A stretch of DNA of 64,000 nt from Microbacterium sp. W4I20 (GCF_030816505.1 NZ_JAUSYB010000001.1:1736001-1800000), one strand, 5' to 3'. Counted from the first letter of the stretch, positions 1 to 10,237 are shown. Notes: generated by a model not told the origin, from the sequence alone. A program made the numbers and translations.

Positions 1-1
1 C

Positions 2-1540
2 GCCGGCACCCCGGGGTTCTCCGCCGAGGCGGGGGAGGTCTGGATGTTCCACGTCGGCTTCAGCGGCGATCATGAGCACGCCCTCGAACGCGGCGACGGG
101 ACGCTGGCCTTCCGCGGCGGTGAGCTGCTCCTGCCCGGCGAGATCCGACTCGATCCCGGCAAGGAGTACGTCGGCCCGTGGGTCTACGGCAGTCACGGCG
201 CGGGGTGGGATGCCGCTTCCGCACGGTTCCACGCCTTCCTGCGCGGCGTCTCGCGGTCGGCGCGAAGGGACCGGCCCGTCACCCTCAACGTCTGGGAGGC
301 GGTCTACTTCGATCAGGATGCCGCCACCCTCACCGACCTCGCCGAGCGCGGTGCCGCACTCGGGGTCGAGAGGTTCGTGCTCGACGACGGCTGGTTCCGG
401 GGTCGCACCGACGACCGCGCCGGCCTCGGCGACTGGCAGCCCGATCCGGTGGCGTGGCCCGATGGGTTGCGACCGCTCGCCGATCGGGTGCGCGACCTCG
501 GGATGGAGTTCGGGCTGTGGGTCGAGCCCGAGATGATCAACGAGGACTCCGATCTCGCCCGCGCCCATCCCGACTGGATCCTGCGGGCCGGCGAAGAACT
601 CCCCGCCCAGTACCGCTTCCAGCAGGTGCTGGATCTCACCCAGCCGGAAGCCTTCGCGTACATCCTCGGCTCGCTCGACGGGCTGATCCGCGACATCGGC
701 GTCAGCTACCTCAAGTGGGACCACAACCGCGACCTCGTCTCGGCCGGGCACCCGGCCACCGGCGCGCCCGCCGTGCACGAGCAGACGCTCGCTCTGTACC
801 GACTGCTCGACGAGCTGCGGGCACGACACCCCGAGCTCGAGATCGAGAGCTGCGCCTCCGGCGGCGGCCGCGTGGATCTCGGCATCCTGGAGCGCAGCGA
901 TCGCATCCATCCCTCCGACAGCCATGACCCGATCGACCGCTTCGACATCCTGCGGAACACCGGTCTGCTCGTGCCGCCCGAGATGATGGGCTCGCACGTC
1001 GCCTCGCGGGTGTCGAGCGTGACCGGACGCACGTCCGACCTCCACTTCCGGTGCGCCGTGGCCTTCCTCGGGCATTTCGGCATCGAGTGGGACATCCGCG
1101 AGCTGAGCGACGGGGAACGCGACGAGCTCGCGACGTGGATCGCCCGTTTCCGTCGTCTTCGTCCGCTCATCCAGACCGGGCGCACCGTCGGCGGCGGCGA
1201 GGACGACCCGTCGGCCCCGTCGATGCGCGGTGTCGTCGCCGAGGATCGCGGCGAGGCGCTGTACACCGTCGTGACGCCGAGGACGACGGCCGACACCCTC
1301 GCTCGGATCCGCTTCGCGGGGTTGGACCCCGCGAAGCGCTACCGGCTGACGGCCAGCGTGCCGGACTCGCTCGGACCGCCCTGGCAGGTGCCCGACTGGC
1401 TGCGGGCGCCCGACCTCGACGATGACGGACCGGCGCCCGTGTTCTCCGGTGCTCTGCTGTCGACGGCCGGGCTGGAGTTCCCGACGTTCCATCCGGAACG
1501 CGCGGTGGTCGTGCACCTCCGCGCCGAGGAGGCTTCGTGA
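2..1540 (+). CDS. alpha-galactosidase, GH36 (5' end outside the window)
   Basis: This gene should hydrolyse terminal alpha-galactosides such as melibiose or raffinose-type oligosaccharides in the cytoplasm. The reading frame is already open at base 2, so the N-terminal beta-sandwich is mostly missing; the ATG at 44 is internal. The GH36 barrel is clear: NVWEAVYFDQD, then VERFVLDDGWF, GLWVEPEMINED, the nucleophile motif YLKWDHNRDL, ESCASGGGRVDLG, and the acid/base region HPSDSHDPIDR. The C-terminal all-beta domain ends normally. The stop overlaps the GTG of the next alpha-galactosidase by 4 bases, so the two are translated together. Family assignment is firm; the natural substrate is inferred. 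Confidence 0.93.
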   Translation, partial: AGTPGFSAEAGEVWMFHVGFSGDHEHALERGDGTLAFRGGELLLPGEIRLDPGKEYVGPWVYGSHGAGWDAASARFHAFLRGVSRSARRDRPVTLNVWEAVYFDQDAATLTDLAERGAALGVERFVLDDGWFRGRTDDRAGLGDWQPDPVAWPDGLRPLADRVRDLGMEFGLWVEPEMINEDSDLARAHPDWILRAGEELPAQYRFQQVLDLTQPEAFAYILGSLDGLIRDIGVSYLKWDHNRDLVSAGHPATGAPAVHEQTLALYRLLDELRARHPELEIESCASGGGRVDLGILERSDRIHPSDSHDPIDRFDILRNTGLLVPPEMMGSHVASRVSSVTGRTSDLHFRCAVAFLGHFGIEWDIRELSDGERDELATWIARFRRLRPLIQTGRTVGGGEDDPSAPSMRGVVAEDRGEALYTVVTPRTTADTLARIRFAGLDPAKRYRLTASVPDSLGPPWQVPDWLRAPDLDDDGPAPVFSGALLSTAGLEFPTFHPERAVVVHLRAEEAS

Positions 1541-2814
1541 GCGATGCGCGCCGGGCCGCCGCCGCACTGCCGCCGATGGGCTGGAACAGCTGGGACTGCT
1601 TCGGCTCCTCCGTCACGGAGGAGGAGGTCATCCGCAACGCCGAGTTCCTGGCGGAGCACCTCGCACCGTTCGGGTGGGACACGGTCGTCGTCGACATCCA
1701 GTGGTACGAGTCCGATCCGGGCCATCACGACTACCGCGAGGTGTCGCGGCCCGAGCTCGACGAGTGGGGCCGTCCGCTGCCCGCGGTCAGCCGGTTCCCG
1801 TCGGCGGTCGGGGGGTCCTTCCGGCCGCTCGCCGACCGCATCCACGCCCTCGGTCTGCGGTTCGGCGTGCACATGATGCGCGGAGTGCCGCGCGTCGCGG
1901 CGGAGCAGGAGCTGCCCGTACTCGGCGCGCCCGGTGCGACCTGCGCGAGCATCGCCGATCGGACGAACGTGTGCCCGTGGAATCCCGACAACTTCGGCGT
2001 AGACATGAGTGCGCCCGGCGCCCAGGAGTACTACGACTCGCTCGCCGCGCAGTTCGCCGACTGGGGCGTGGACTTCATCAAGCTCGATGACGTGCTCTAT
2101 CCGCCGGTGCAGACAGCGGAGGTCGCGGCGTTCTCCCGGGCGATCGACCGCACCGGACGCCCGATGGTGCTCAGCCTCTCCCCCGGCAAGCAGCTGTCGA
2201 CCGCGCACCTGGAGACGCTGCGCACGCACGCCCAGCTGTGGCGCATCTCGGACGACCTCTGGGACGAGTGGCCGCAGGTGCGGGAGCAGTTCCAGCGCGC
2301 GGCTCGCTGGGCGCCGCTGCAGCAGTCGGGTGCGTGGGCGGATGCCGACATGCTGCCGTTCGGGCGCATCGGCATCCGCGGGCATGTCGGCCGTGACCGG
2401 ATCAGCCGCCTCACGGTGGAGGAGCAGCGCACCGTGATGACCCTGTGGTGCCTGCTGCGCTCCCCGCTCATGTTCGGAGGCCACCTGCCGGACACCCCGG
2501 CCGAGACGCTCGCGCTCCTGACGCGCCGCGCGGTGCTGGCGCTCCGCGAAGGGCGGGATGCGGGCGAGATCGTGCGCGACGGCGATCTGGTGGTCTGGAG
2601 ATCACAGGTCGGCGACCGCGAGTATCGCGCGCTGTTCTGGCTCGGCGATGAACCGAAGACCCTGCGCGCCCACGTCGACGACCTCGGCGTCGATCCAGCC
2701 GCGTTCACCGGTGCGTGCGAAGACGCGTGGTCCGGCGAGACACGTGCCGTCGACGACGGATGGGTCGAGGTCGACGTACCCGCGCACGGCGTGCGGCTGC
2801 TCATGTTCGGGTGA
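1537..2814 (+). CDS. GH27-family alpha-galactosidase-like glycosidase
   Basis: A 425-residue glycosidase of clan GH-D. MGWNSWDCFG near residue 14 is the classic GH27 opening. The nucleophile is expected in DFIKLDDV (about residues 183-190) and the acid/base aspartate in WRISDDLWDEW. Then come a SGAWADADML motif, an EEQRTVMTLWCLLRSPLMFGG helix, and a short C-terminal beta-domain. No signal peptide is seen, so it acts in the cytoplasm. The GTG start at 1537 overlaps the upstream stop (GTGA) and is preceded by GAGGAGG at 1526-1532. In GH27 the usual nucleophile context is KYD; KLDD marks a divergent branch, so beta-L-arabinopyranoside or another galacto-configured substrate is also possible. Confidence 0.88.
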   Translation: MSDARRAAAALPPMGWNSWDCFGSSVTEEEVIRNAEFLAEHLAPFGWDTVVVDIQWYESDPGHHDYREVSRPELDEWGRPLPAVSRFPSAVGGSFRPLADRIHALGLRFGVHMMRGVPRVAAEQELPVLGAPGATCASIADRTNVCPWNPDNFGVDMSAPGAQEYYDSLAAQFADWGVDFIKLDDVLYPPVQTAEVAAFSRAIDRTGRPMVLSLSPGKQLSTAHLETLRTHAQLWRISDDLWDEWPQVREQFQRAARWAPLQQSGAWADADMLPFGRIGIRGHVGRDRISRLTVEEQRTVMTLWCLLRSPLMFGGHLPDTPAETLALLTRRAVLALREGRDAGEIVRDGDLVVWRSQVGDREYRALFWLGDEPKTLRAHVDDLGVDPAAFTGACEDAWSGETRAVDDGWVEVDVPAHGVRLLMFG

Positions 2815-2820
2815 GGCGGA

Positions 2821-2845
2821 TTCGCGGGAAGCCGTGATCCGCGAA
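2821..2845. terminator. short inverted repeat between convergent genes
   Basis: TTCGCGG at 2821-2827 pairs with CCGCGAA at 2839-2845 in the 48-base gap between the stops of the convergent GH27 and oxidoreductase genes. The arms are short and no T-run follows, so a bidirectional terminator role is only suggested by position. Confidence 0.3.
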
Positions 2846-2862
2846 GCCGCGGCTCGTGTCAC

Positions 2863-3975
2863 TCAGCGCGGCGGACCACCCTCCCACTCACGCAGTTGGT
2901 CGGCGATCTCGACTTCCCCTGCCGCCTCGGCTTCGGCGAGCGCCGCGGCACCGGCGCGCGCGAAGACGGAGTCCAGCTCGACCCTGCTTCCGGTCGCCGC
3001 CGACTCCCCTGCCGCCTCGACCATCGCCAGGCTGCGGATGTTGCGGCGGATCTCCCCGGACGGAGCTTCGCCCCCGCCCAGCGCGGTCAGGAACTCCGTG
3101 AGCGCGGCGTCGAGCCCCTCGCTCGCCGAACCCACCGGCACGTCCTGCCCCGGCCCCTCCGCGCCCTGCATCCGCACGGTCGTCTCACCGTCCCACGTCG
3201 CCGAACCGAGCGGCGCGCTGCCCCGCCAGTCCCCGTTCCACGATGTCATCAGGCCGTCGGCGCACCAGCTCCCGGCGTATCCGAAGCGCGAGCCGTCCGA
3301 GAAGCGGAAGATCGCCTGCGCCGCAGCTGCCCCGCGGTACCAGCTCCACGAGGGCGAGAACTCTTCGCAGTAGACCGACTCCGGCTCGCTCCCGAGCAGG
3401 AACCGCGCCTGGTCGAACTGGTGGATCGCCATGTCGACCAGCAGCGGCGAGGCCATCTCGTCGCGGAACCCGCCGAACCGGGGGTTCTGGAAGAACTGCG
3501 TCTCGAGCTGGCCCGCGCCGCCGAGATCACGCAGCGTCTCGCGGAAGGCACTGATCCCGGCCGAGTGCCGGCGCGACTGGCTGGTCGCGAGCAGCACCCC
3601 GCGCGTGACGCTCAGTGCGCTGAGCCACATCGCGTCCGCCACGGTCGGGGTCACCGGCTTCTCACTGAGCACCGGGACGCGGGCGCGGATCGCGGCCTCG
3701 CTCACCTCCCGGTGCGCCTCGGGGATCGTGACGTTCAGCAGCAGATCGGCCGGCGCCTCGCGCAGCGCGGTGGCCACATCGTCGAAGACCGGCACATCCC
3801 AGCCGCGCTCCGCCGCCGCTGCTCGCGCCGCCGAGGGATTGATGTCGACGACGGCCGACGCGCGCAGACCCTCCCTCGCCTGCACGACATCCATCCATGC
3901 CCGGCCCATGCCGCCGGCCCCGACCACGATGACGTCGCGCATGGCAGCATCCGTAGATCCCCTGTCCCGGCTCAT
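2863..3975 (-). CDS. Gfo/Idh/MocA family NAD(P)-dependent oxidoreductase
   Basis: A 370-residue sugar oxidoreductase. The Rossmann motif [13 protein letters not shown] lies at residues 15-27, and SEKPVTPT carries the family EKP signature with its catalytic lysine. The C-terminal half has the expected beta-sheet domain with [18 protein letters not shown]. The reading frame stays open far upstream, but that part is a shadow of thuA. The chosen ATG at 3975 forms an ATGA overlap with the preceding gene; an internal ATG (MRDVIVVG) is the alternative. It is the last gene of the operon running from the binding protein at 10237. Partnership with ThuA is common in sugar clusters and suggests oxidation or epimerisation of a glucoside-derived sugar; the substrate is unknown. 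Confidence 0.9.
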   Translation of the reverse strand: MSRDRGSTDAAMRDVIVVGAGGMGRAWMDVVQAREGLRASAVVDINPSAARAAAAERGWDVPVFDDVATALREAPADLLLNVTIPEAHREVSEAAIRARVPVLSEKPVTPTVADAMWLSALSVTRGVLLATSQSRRHSAGISAFRETLRDLGGAGQLETQFFQNPRFGGFRDEMASPLLVDMAIHQFDQARFLLGSEPESVYCEEFSPSWSWYRGAAAAQAIFRFSDGSRFGYAGSWCADGLMTSWNGDWRGSAPLGSATWDGETTVRMQGAEGPGQDVPVGSASEGLDAALTEFLTALGGGEAPSGEIRRNIRSLAMVEAAGESAATGSRVELDSVFARAGAAALAEAEAAGEVEIADQLREWEGGPPR

Positions 3976-4724
3976 TCCGGCGGCAATTCGAGCTGGCCGT
4001 CGCGCTGCATCGTGATCCGCGGCTGCGCGCGCGGCCGATCCTGGAAGGCCCACCCGACGGCGTTGGCGAGCACCCGCTTGATCTCCGGCTGGTGATAGAC
4101 GGGATAGTCCTGGTCGCCGGGCGAGAAGTAGAAGATGCGGCCGTGACCGCGCGAGAACGTCATGCCCGAGCGGAAGATCTCGCCGCCGGAGAAGCTCGAG
4201 ACGAACACCAGTTCGTCGGGTGCCGGTACGTCGAAGAACTCCCCGTACATCTCCTGCGCGGGGATCACGAGCGGATGCGGCACGCCCTCGGCGATCGGAT
4301 GCGTCGGCGACACCGTCCACACCAGCTCGCGGTCATCGCCCTGCCGCCACCGCAGGGTGCAGGTGGTCCCCATCAGTCGGATGAAGATCTTCGAGAAGTG
4401 CGCCGAATGCAGGGGGATGAAGCCCATGCCTCCGAGCACGTGACGGTGCACGCGTTCGACCACCTCGTCGTCCACCGCGTCGTGCTTGATGTGCCCCCAC
4501 CACAGCAGCACATCGGTCTGGGCGAGCCGTTCCTCGCTCAAACCGTGCTCCGGGTCGTCGAGCGTCGCGGTCTCGACCACGACGTCATCCCCGAGGAGCT
4601 CGCGCAGGCCGGCGGCGATCGTGCCGTGCATGGTGTCCGGATAGATCCGCTGCGGAATCTCATCGTGCTTCTCGTGATGGTTCTCGCCCCAGACCAGAAC
4701 CCGTATCGGTCGCTTCGCAGTCAT
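3972..4724 (-). CDS. ThuA-domain protein (trehalose-utilisation type)
   Basis: A 250-residue protein of the ThuA family, which has a glutamine-amidotransferase-like fold. It opens [22 protein letters not shown], followed by [38 protein letters not shown] and a late [21 protein letters not shown] block, all typical of ThuA. The family occurs next to Gfo/Idh/MocA oxidoreductases in trehalose and related disaccharide loci, where it is linked to 3-keto-sugar formation; its exact reaction here is not known. Both ends overlap neighbours by 4 bases (ATGA), so it is translated with the GH3 gene upstream and the oxidoreductase downstream. Confidence 0.9.
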   Translation of the reverse strand: MTAKRPIRVLVWGENHHEKHDEIPQRIYPDTMHGTIAAGLRELLGDDVVVETATLDDPEHGLSEERLAQTDVLLWWGHIKHDAVDDEVVERVHRHVLGGMGFIPLHSAHFSKIFIRLMGTTCTLRWRQGDDRELVWTVSPTHPIAEGVPHPLVIPAQEMYGEFFDVPAPDELVFVSSFSGGEIFRSGMTFSRGHGRIFYFSPGDQDYPVYHQPEIKRVLANAVGWAFQDRPRAQPRITMQRDGQLELPPE

Positions 4725-7030
4725 TCCTCATCCTCTCCATGATCGACATCCCACGCGGTTCTCCCCGCGCGGGCCAGCACCAGGTGTCGCGGTCCGGTGA
4801 GCCGGACGGACACCGCACATTCTCGGTCCGCCGCCGACGGGCCCGCGGCGAGCACCACGGTACCCGGGTCCACACTCAGCCGACCGTCGAGCCCGGTCGC
4901 GGCCAGGCGCGCGGCCTCGAGCGTGAACCGCACGGTCCGGCGGGCCCCCGCGGGGATGCGGATACGGGCGAAGCCGACGAGCTGCGCCTCCGGACGCACC
5001 ACCGGGCCGGACGGGTAGGAGGCGTAGAGCTGCACCACCTCCACTGCCGATGCGCCCGTGTTGCGCACGGCGACGACGACCTCGGCGGCCCCGTCGGTGC
5101 GGAGGGCGGCCGGCACGTCGATCGACTCGTACTCGACGCGGCCGCGGGTCAGTCCGTATCCGAACGGATAGAGCGGCGTCGGGTCGGCGACCGTGATGCC
5201 TGCGTTGTGGCGGCCCAGCGGCGGCTCGAGATACGTGGTCGAGGCCGAGGGCGATCGCGGGATCTGCACGGGAAGCCGCCCGCTCGGAGCGACCCGACCC
5301 GAGAGGATGCCGGCGATAGCGCCCGCACCGTCCGCACCCGGGAAGAAGGCCTGCACGATCGCGCGAGCCGCGCCGTACTCCCCCAGTGCATAGGGGCGTC
5401 CGGAGACCACGACCAGCACCGTCGGCACGCCCGTGGCGAGCACCGCCAGGACAAGATCGTGCTGGCGGCCGGGAAGCCGCAGGTCGGGGGCGTCGCATCC
5501 CTCGCCGGAGGTGCCGGCGCCGAAGAGCCCGGCCACATCGCCGACGACCACCACGGCCACGTCGCTCTCTCGGGCCGCCTTCACGGCGGTGGCGATCTCC
5601 TCGGCGTCGTCGAGGATCTCGCAGCCGCGGACGAAGCGCAGCTCGCCGACACCCGGCTCGGTGCGCAGCGCCGCCTCGATCGTCGGGATCGTGATGCCGG
5701 GGTCGTGCCCCGGGTACTTCGTGAGCACGTGGTTGGGGAAGGCGTAGCATCCGAGCAGGCTCCGGTACTCGGCAGCGGCCGGTCCGATCAACGCCACCCG
5801 GGAGTCGACGGTCAAGGGCAGGATGCCGTCGTCTTCGAGGAGCACGATCGACTCCTCGGCAATCCGGGCCGACAACGCCCGGTTGCGCTCGCTGTCGAGG
5901 TCGACGTCCTCCGCCGCGGGCGGCACCGCCGATTCCTCGTCGAGCAGTCCCGCCTCGATCTTGTGCCGCAGATGACGCACCGCGGCGCGGTCGATGTCGC
6001 TCTCGTCGACGATGCCCTCGCGGACCAGTCGCGGGAGAGCCGCGAACGCGACGGTGGACGGGAGTTCGACGTCGACGCCGGCGCGGAGCGCGAGTGCGCC
6101 GGCCTCGGCGGCATCCGCCGCGACCCGATGCATGGAGACGAGGAACGGGATCGCCCAGTAGTCCGCCACGACCGTGCCGTCGAATCCCCACTCGGTGCGC
6201 AGGATGCCGTCGAGCAGCACCCGATTGCCCGTGCTGGGGATGCCGTCCACATCGGTGTAGGAGGTCATCACGCTGCGCGCGCCGCCCTGCCGCAAAGCCA
6301 TCTCGAAGGGCGGGAGTACGGTGTCGGCGAACTCGCGCGGCCCCATGCTGACCGGTCCGTGATTGCGGGCGCCCCGGGACGCGGCGTAGCCGGCGAAGTG
6401 CTTCAGCGTGGCGATGATCCCGGCGCTCTCGAGCCCCGCGACGTACGCGGCGCCGAGCTGTCCCACGAGATACGGATCCTCGCCGAGCGTCTCCTCGACG
6501 CGCCCCCAGCGGTAATCGCGCACGACGTCGAGCACCGGCGCCAGGCCCTGGTGCACGCCGATGGCACGCATGTCGTCGCCGATCGCCCGGGCCATCTCCC
6601 GCACCAGCTCGTCGTCGAATGTCGCCGCCCAGGCGAGCGGCGCGGGAAAGGCCGTCGCCCCGTATGCGGCGAGGCCGGTCAGGCACTCCTCGTGCACCAG
6701 TGCCGGGATCCCCAGGCGCTGGTTCTCCGTCACCTTCCGCTGCAGAGCGCGCAGCTTCGTCACACCGTCGCGCAGGCTGATCGGCGCGGTGCCGAAGACG
6801 CGCGTGAGCTGGCCGAGGCCGAGCGCGAACGGGTCGATGACGGCATCCGCGAGATCGTCCGAGAGGCGCGGCGCGAAGGCATCGGCGCTCTCGGTCAGCC
6901 ACACCGATCCGAGCTGGGCGACCTTCTCCTCGAGAGTGAGCTCGTCGACCAGCGCCTGCGCACGCTCGCGCGCGCTCAGCGTCGGATCGCGCCACCGATG
7001 CTGGTCGACGGCGCTCAGCTCGACGGTCAT
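4721..7030 (-). CDS. GH3 beta-glucosidase/beta-xylosidase family
   Basis: A 769-residue cytoplasmic beta-glycosidase with no signal peptide. The N-terminal barrel contains [11 protein letters not shown] (31-41), LKHFAGY (209-215) and the predicted nucleophile Asp290 in VVADYW. The second domain has [18 protein letters not shown] with the likely acid/base glutamate. The C-terminus is the usual fibronectin-III-like domain. The start is the ATG at 7030, which overlaps the permease stop (ATGA); the longer open frame upstream is only a shadow of the permease. Its place behind a MalFG-type importer implies cleavage of imported beta-linked oligosaccharides. The residue series does not tell glucoside from xyloside. 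Confidence 0.94.
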   Translation of the reverse strand: MTVELSAVDQHRWRDPTLSARERAQALVDELTLEEKVAQLGSVWLTESADAFAPRLSDDLADAVIDPFALGLGQLTRVFGTAPISLRDGVTKLRALQRKVTENQRLGIPALVHEECLTGLAAYGATAFPAPLAWAATFDDELVREMARAIGDDMRAIGVHQGLAPVLDVVRDYRWGRVEETLGEDPYLVGQLGAAYVAGLESAGIIATLKHFAGYAASRGARNHGPVSMGPREFADTVLPPFEMALRQGGARSVMTSYTDVDGIPSTGNRVLLDGILRTEWGFDGTVVADYWAIPFLVSMHRVAADAAEAGALALRAGVDVELPSTVAFAALPRLVREGIVDESDIDRAAVRHLRHKIEAGLLDEESAVPPAAEDVDLDSERNRALSARIAEESIVLLEDDGILPLTVDSRVALIGPAAAEYRSLLGCYAFPNHVLTKYPGHDPGITIPTIEAALRTEPGVGELRFVRGCEILDDAEEIATAVKAARESDVAVVVVGDVAGLFGAGTSGEGCDAPDLRLPGRQHDLVLAVLATGVPTVLVVVSGRPYALGEYGAARAIVQAFFPGADGAGAIAGILSGRVAPSGRLPVQIPRSPSASTTYLEPPLGRHNAGITVADPTPLYPFGYGLTRGRVEYESIDVPAALRTDGAAEVVVAVRNTGASAVEVVQLYASYPSGPVVRPEAQLVGFARIRIPAGARRTVRFTLEAARLAATGLDGRLSVDPGTVVLAAGPSAADRECAVSVRLTGPRHLVLARAGRTAWDVDHGEDEE

Positions 7031-7929
7031 CCCTTGAACGCCCCGTCCATGATGCCCGCGACCATGCGGCGTCCGACGAAGAAGAACACGATGAGCAGCG
7101 GCAGAGTCGCCATGAACGAGCCGCCCATGGTCAGCGCCAGGTCGATCGTGCGGTTCGCCTGCAGCTGCTTCAGCGCGATCTGCACCGTGAACAGCTCGGG
7201 CGACTTCAGCACGATGAACGGCCACATGAAGTCGTTCCACACCCCGGTGAACGTGATGAGTCCGAGGACGAAAGCGGCCGGCCGCACGACGGGGAACCCG
7301 ATGCGCCAGAAGATCTGCCAGCTGTTCGCGCCGTCGATGCGCGCGGCGGCCATCAGCTCGTCGTTCAGCGTGGTCGACAGGTGCTGCCGCATCCAGAAGA
7401 TGCCGAAGGCGCTCGCGAGTCCCGGCAGGATGATCGCCTGGAGCGTGTCGACCCAGTCGAGCCACGAGATGATCAGGTACTGCGGGATCACGCTGAGCTG
7501 CGCCGGAACGGTCATCGTCAGGAGCACGATGAGGAACAGGGTGTTGCGGCCCGGGAACTGCAACTTCGCGAAGGCGAATCCGGCGAGCGCACACAGCAGC
7601 GCGGTGACGACCGCGACCACGAGCGAGACGATCACGCTGTTCAGCAGCGACTGCAGGAACGGCACGGTCTCGAACACCTTCGCCGCGATGTCGAAGAAGT
7701 TGAACCCCGGGTACAGCCGCGGCGGGATCGAGGTGACGGCCGACGCTCCGACCGAGGCGATCACGAACATGTAGTAGAGCGGGAAGACGCTGACCACCAC
7801 GGCGACGATGAGGAACGCGTAGACGTACCAGCGCACCTTGCCGACCCGGCTGCCGCGGCTGCGACGGCGAGCGGGGACTTCGGGCTTCACCTGCGACACG
7901 ACGGTCGCCTCCTGGGTCACGTGAGTCAT
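7027..7929 (-). CDS. carbohydrate ABC transporter permease (MalG-type)
   Basis: A 300-residue inner-membrane subunit of a CUT1 sugar importer. After a basic N-terminus there is a first membrane helix (WYVYAFLIVAVVVSVFPLYY), and about five more follow. The EAA loop that docks the ATPase reads DELMAAARIDGANSWQIFWRI. The end, [12 protein letters not shown], is typical of MalG-like proteins. Both ends overlap neighbours by ATGA. No ATPase gene lies in this operon, so a shared MsiK-type ATPase encoded elsewhere is expected, as is usual in actinobacteria. Confidence 0.95.
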   Translation of the reverse strand: MTHVTQEATVVSQVKPEVPARRRSRGSRVGKVRWYVYAFLIVAVVVSVFPLYYMFVIASVGASAVTSIPPRLYPGFNFFDIAAKVFETVPFLQSLLNSVIVSLVVAVVTALLCALAGFAFAKLQFPGRNTLFLIVLLTMTVPAQLSVIPQYLIISWLDWVDTLQAIILPGLASAFGIFWMRQHLSTTLNDELMAAARIDGANSWQIFWRIGFPVVRPAAFVLGLITFTGVWNDFMWPFIVLKSPELFTVQIALKQLQANRTIDLALTMGGSFMATLPLLIVFFFVGRRMVAGIMDGAFKG

Positions 7930-8891
7930 GCGCGTGCCTTCCTGGTGCGGGTGGTCAGGTAGAAGTTGATCAGCGACACGACCACGACGATGACGAACAG
8001 CGCCACCCCGATCGCCGAGCCGTAGCCGAACTCGAACTGTCCGAAGCCCTGCTCGTAGAGGAAGAGGGCGAGGGTCTGGCACTGACGACCGCCGCCGCAG
8101 GTGAGTCCCGCTTCGGGAGCGACGAGCAGCGGTTCGGTGAAGATCTGCAGTCCGCCGATCGTCGACATGATCACGGTGAAGATGATGATCGGCCGCAGCG
8201 ACGGGATCGTCAGGTGGATGAACTGCTGCCATCCGGATGCTCCATCGACGGATGCCGCTTCGTACATCTCCCGCGGAAGGGCCTGGAGTCCGGCGAGGTA
8301 GAGCAGGGTGTTGTAGCCGAACCAGCGCCACATGACCATCGACGAGATCACGATCCAGGAGCCGAGCTGCGACGACATGAAGTTGACCGCCGGCGCCCCG
8401 ACGAGATCGAGGACCCAGTTGATGAGTCCGAAGTTCTTGTCGAAGATCTGCGCGAACACCAGCGCGGTCGCGGCGACCGAGGTGATGTAGGGGATGAGCA
8501 GGGCCATCCGGAAGAAATTCGCCAGCTTCAGCGTGGCGTGATTCAGCAGGTGCGCCAGGCCGAGTGCCAGCAGCAGCTGCGGGATCGTCGAGATCAGGAA
8601 GATCCCGAAGGTGTTGACGAAGGCGTTCCAGAACCGCGGGTCCTGGAAGAGCCGCTCGAAGTTCGCGAGACCGACGAATGTCTGCTCGCCGATCGGGTTC
8701 CAGTCGAACAGCGCCACGTAGAAGGTGAACAGCAGCGGGAAGAGGCCGAAGATCGCGAAGATGACGAAGAACGGCGCGACGTAGAGGTACGGAGCGACGC
8801 GTTCGGCGAGCGGCTGCCTGATCTTCTGGGTGGGCGGCCGGTCACGCCGGCGGGTCTTCTGGACGGGGATTGCGGTCGCTGTCGCGGTCAT
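7926..8891 (-). CDS. carbohydrate ABC transporter permease (MalF-type)
   Basis: A 321-residue permease partner of the downstream MalG-type subunit. The first helix is at about residues 35-58 (YLYVAPFFVIFAIFGLFPLLF). The EAA loop reads REMYEAASVDGASGWQQFIHLTIP, and a GLQIFTEPLLV segment precedes the last helices. The ATG at 8891 is chosen; the frame is open further upstream but only over an intergenic hairpin and the end of the binding-protein gene. The 68-base gap before it carries a strong hairpin (8909-8944), which would let the binding protein be made in excess over the permeases. Confidence 0.95.
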   Translation of the reverse strand: MTATATAIPVQKTRRRDRPPTQKIRQPLAERVAPYLYVAPFFVIFAIFGLFPLLFTFYVALFDWNPIGEQTFVGLANFERLFQDPRFWNAFVNTFGIFLISTIPQLLLALGLAHLLNHATLKLANFFRMALLIPYITSVAATALVFAQIFDKNFGLINWVLDLVGAPAVNFMSSQLGSWIVISSMVMWRWFGYNTLLYLAGLQALPREMYEAASVDGASGWQQFIHLTIPSLRPIIIFTVIMSTIGGLQIFTEPLLVAPEAGLTCGGGRQCQTLALFLYEQGFGQFEFGYGSAIGVALFVIVVVVSLINFYLTTRTRKARA

Positions 8892-8908
8892 GGTCCTACC
8901 TCGGTGGG

Positions 8909-8944
8909 GATGGTGGCCCGCCCTCCCCGGCACGGGCCACCATC
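8909..8944 (-). promoter_or_regulatory. intercistronic hairpin between binding-protein and permease genes
   Basis: GATGGTGGCCCG (8909-8920) and CGGGCCACCATC (8933-8944) form a perfect 12-bp stem with a 12-base loop. There is no T-run, so it is more likely an RNA-stabilising or partial attenuation element than a full terminator. Such hairpins between malE-like and malF-like genes are known to raise binding-protein levels over permeases. Confidence 0.6.
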
Positions 8945-8959
8945 GATCGGTTCGGTGGG

Positions 8960-10237
8960 TCAGCCGCCGATGGCGGCTTTGGCGCTGTCGAGCCCGGTCT
9001 TCCATGCGTCAGCCGGTTTGACGTTGCCGGCCTCCATGTCGACCAGGGCGTTCAGCAGCGCGGCACCGATCGCGCTGGTGTCCGGACCGTTGTAGAACGA
9101 GCTGAACTCGAGCACCGAGTCGCTCATGGTCGCACCGACCGGCGAGTCGCCGAAGAACGGGTCGGTGTAGTTGCGCACCTCTTCGCTCTCCAGGGCCGCG
9201 TTCGCGGCGGGGAAGGTGCCGACCGTCGCGAAATGCTCGGTCTGACCCTCCGGCGACAGCATCGTCTCGATGTACTGCCAGGCTGCCTCGGGGTTGTCGG
9301 CCCGAGCCGGGATCGCGATGACGCTGCCACCCCAGTTGCCGCCCACGCCGGGGATCGACGCGATGCGCCACAGTCCCTCGGTGTCGGGGGCGTCGGTCTT
9401 GAAGCCGGACAGCATCCACGAGGGAGCCGTCGTGACGGCGAACGCGCCGTTCGCCTTGCCGGGCGCCCAGCCCGACGACCAGGCGGGGATGCTGGCGCTG
9501 ATGCCGGCGTCGTAGGTGCGCACGGCGACGTCGAACGCCTCCTCGACCTCGGGGTTCTTGTCGTAGATCAGCTCGCCGTCGGGCGAGTAGTACTTCTCGC
9601 TCACCTGGTTCACGGTCGAGAAGAACACGCTCGTCTCGACGTTGTCGACGAAGGGCTCACCGGTCGCGGCAGTGTACTTCTCACCCATCTCGATGAACTT
9701 GTCCCAGGTCGACCACATCTCGGCCACCTCGGCCGGGTCGGTCGGGAGGCCTGCTGCCTCGAACAGGTCGGCACGATAGGCGAAGCTCAGGCCTCCCACA
9801 TCGGTCGGGATCCCGATGATCGAGCCGTCCTCCGCAGTCGCTCCGTCGATCGCCCAGTCGAGGTACTCGTCGCCGATGTCGTCGCCGCCGAGGGTGCGCA
9901 GGTCGACGAAGTTGCCCGGGTTCTCGACGAACTTGGGCAGGTCGTCGTTCTGGATCATGACGAGATCGGGCACGCGACCGCCGGCGAGGGCGGCGGTGAG
10001 AGCGGTGGCCGTCTCGGTCGTGCTGCCGACCTCGCTCAGCTTCACCTTGGCGTCGGGGTTCTTCTCCAGGTACCGGTTGACGGAATCCTTCTGCCCGATG
10101 CCGGTGAACGACCAGAACTCGAACTCGGCGTTCGGATCACCGGATCCGGAGTCCGATCCGCCGGATGAGCATCCGGAGATCAACAGCGCGAATGCGCCGA
10201 TCGCTGCGACGGGCAGGGCCAGTTTGCGACGGTTCAC
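8960..10237 (-). CDS. sugar ABC transporter substrate-binding lipoprotein (family 1)
   Basis: A 425-residue extracellular sugar-binding protein. The signal peptide NRRKLALPVAAIGAFALLISGC ends in a lipobox (LISGC), so the mature protein is lipid-anchored. The mature part begins with a Ser/Gly-rich linker and has the family-1 pattern (FWSFTGIGQKDSVNRYLEKNPDA, later VPDLVMIQNDDLPKF and SVIAIPARADNPEAAWQYIE). The start is the GTG at 10237, with GAGGAG 5 bases upstream; the open frame before it covers the promoter and operator. It is the first gene of the importer/GH3/ThuA/oxidoreductase operon. The ligand is probably a beta-glucoside oligosaccharide, judged only from the GH3 neighbour. Confidence 0.94.
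   Translation of the reverse strand: MNRRKLALPVAAIGAFALLISGCSSGGSDSGSGDPNAEFEFWSFTGIGQKDSVNRYLEKNPDAKVKLSEVGSTTETATALTAALAGGRVPDLVMIQNDDLPKFVENPGNFVDLRTLGGDDIGDEYLDWAIDGATAEDGSIIGIPTDVGGLSFAYRADLFEAAGLPTDPAEVAEMWSTWDKFIEMGEKYTAATGEPFVDNVETSVFFSTVNQVSEKYYSPDGELIYDKNPEVEEAFDVAVRTYDAGISASIPAWSSGWAPGKANGAFAVTTAPSWMLSGFKTDAPDTEGLWRIASIPGVGGNWGGSVIAIPARADNPEAAWQYIETMLSPEGQTEHFATVGTFPAANAALESEEVRNYTDPFFGDSPVGATMSDSVLEFSSFYNGPDTSAIGAALLNALVDMEAGNVKPADAWKTGLDSAKAAIGG

Noticed and set aside
3976..4320. N-terminal extension of the oxidoreductase reading frame
   Set aside because: The extra part is Arg/Ala-rich shadow sequence of the ThuA-like gene, and the ATGA overlap fixes the start at 3975.
7031..7594. 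Long upstream extension of the GH3 frame
   Set aside because: It lies wholly inside the permease gene on the same strand and shows no conserved domain; the ATGA junction at 7030 decides.
4739..7774. 1011-codon open frame on the plus strand
   Set aside because: It is antisense to GH3 and a permease, with composition typical of a high-GC shadow (many Arg, Gly, His, Asp) and no domain.
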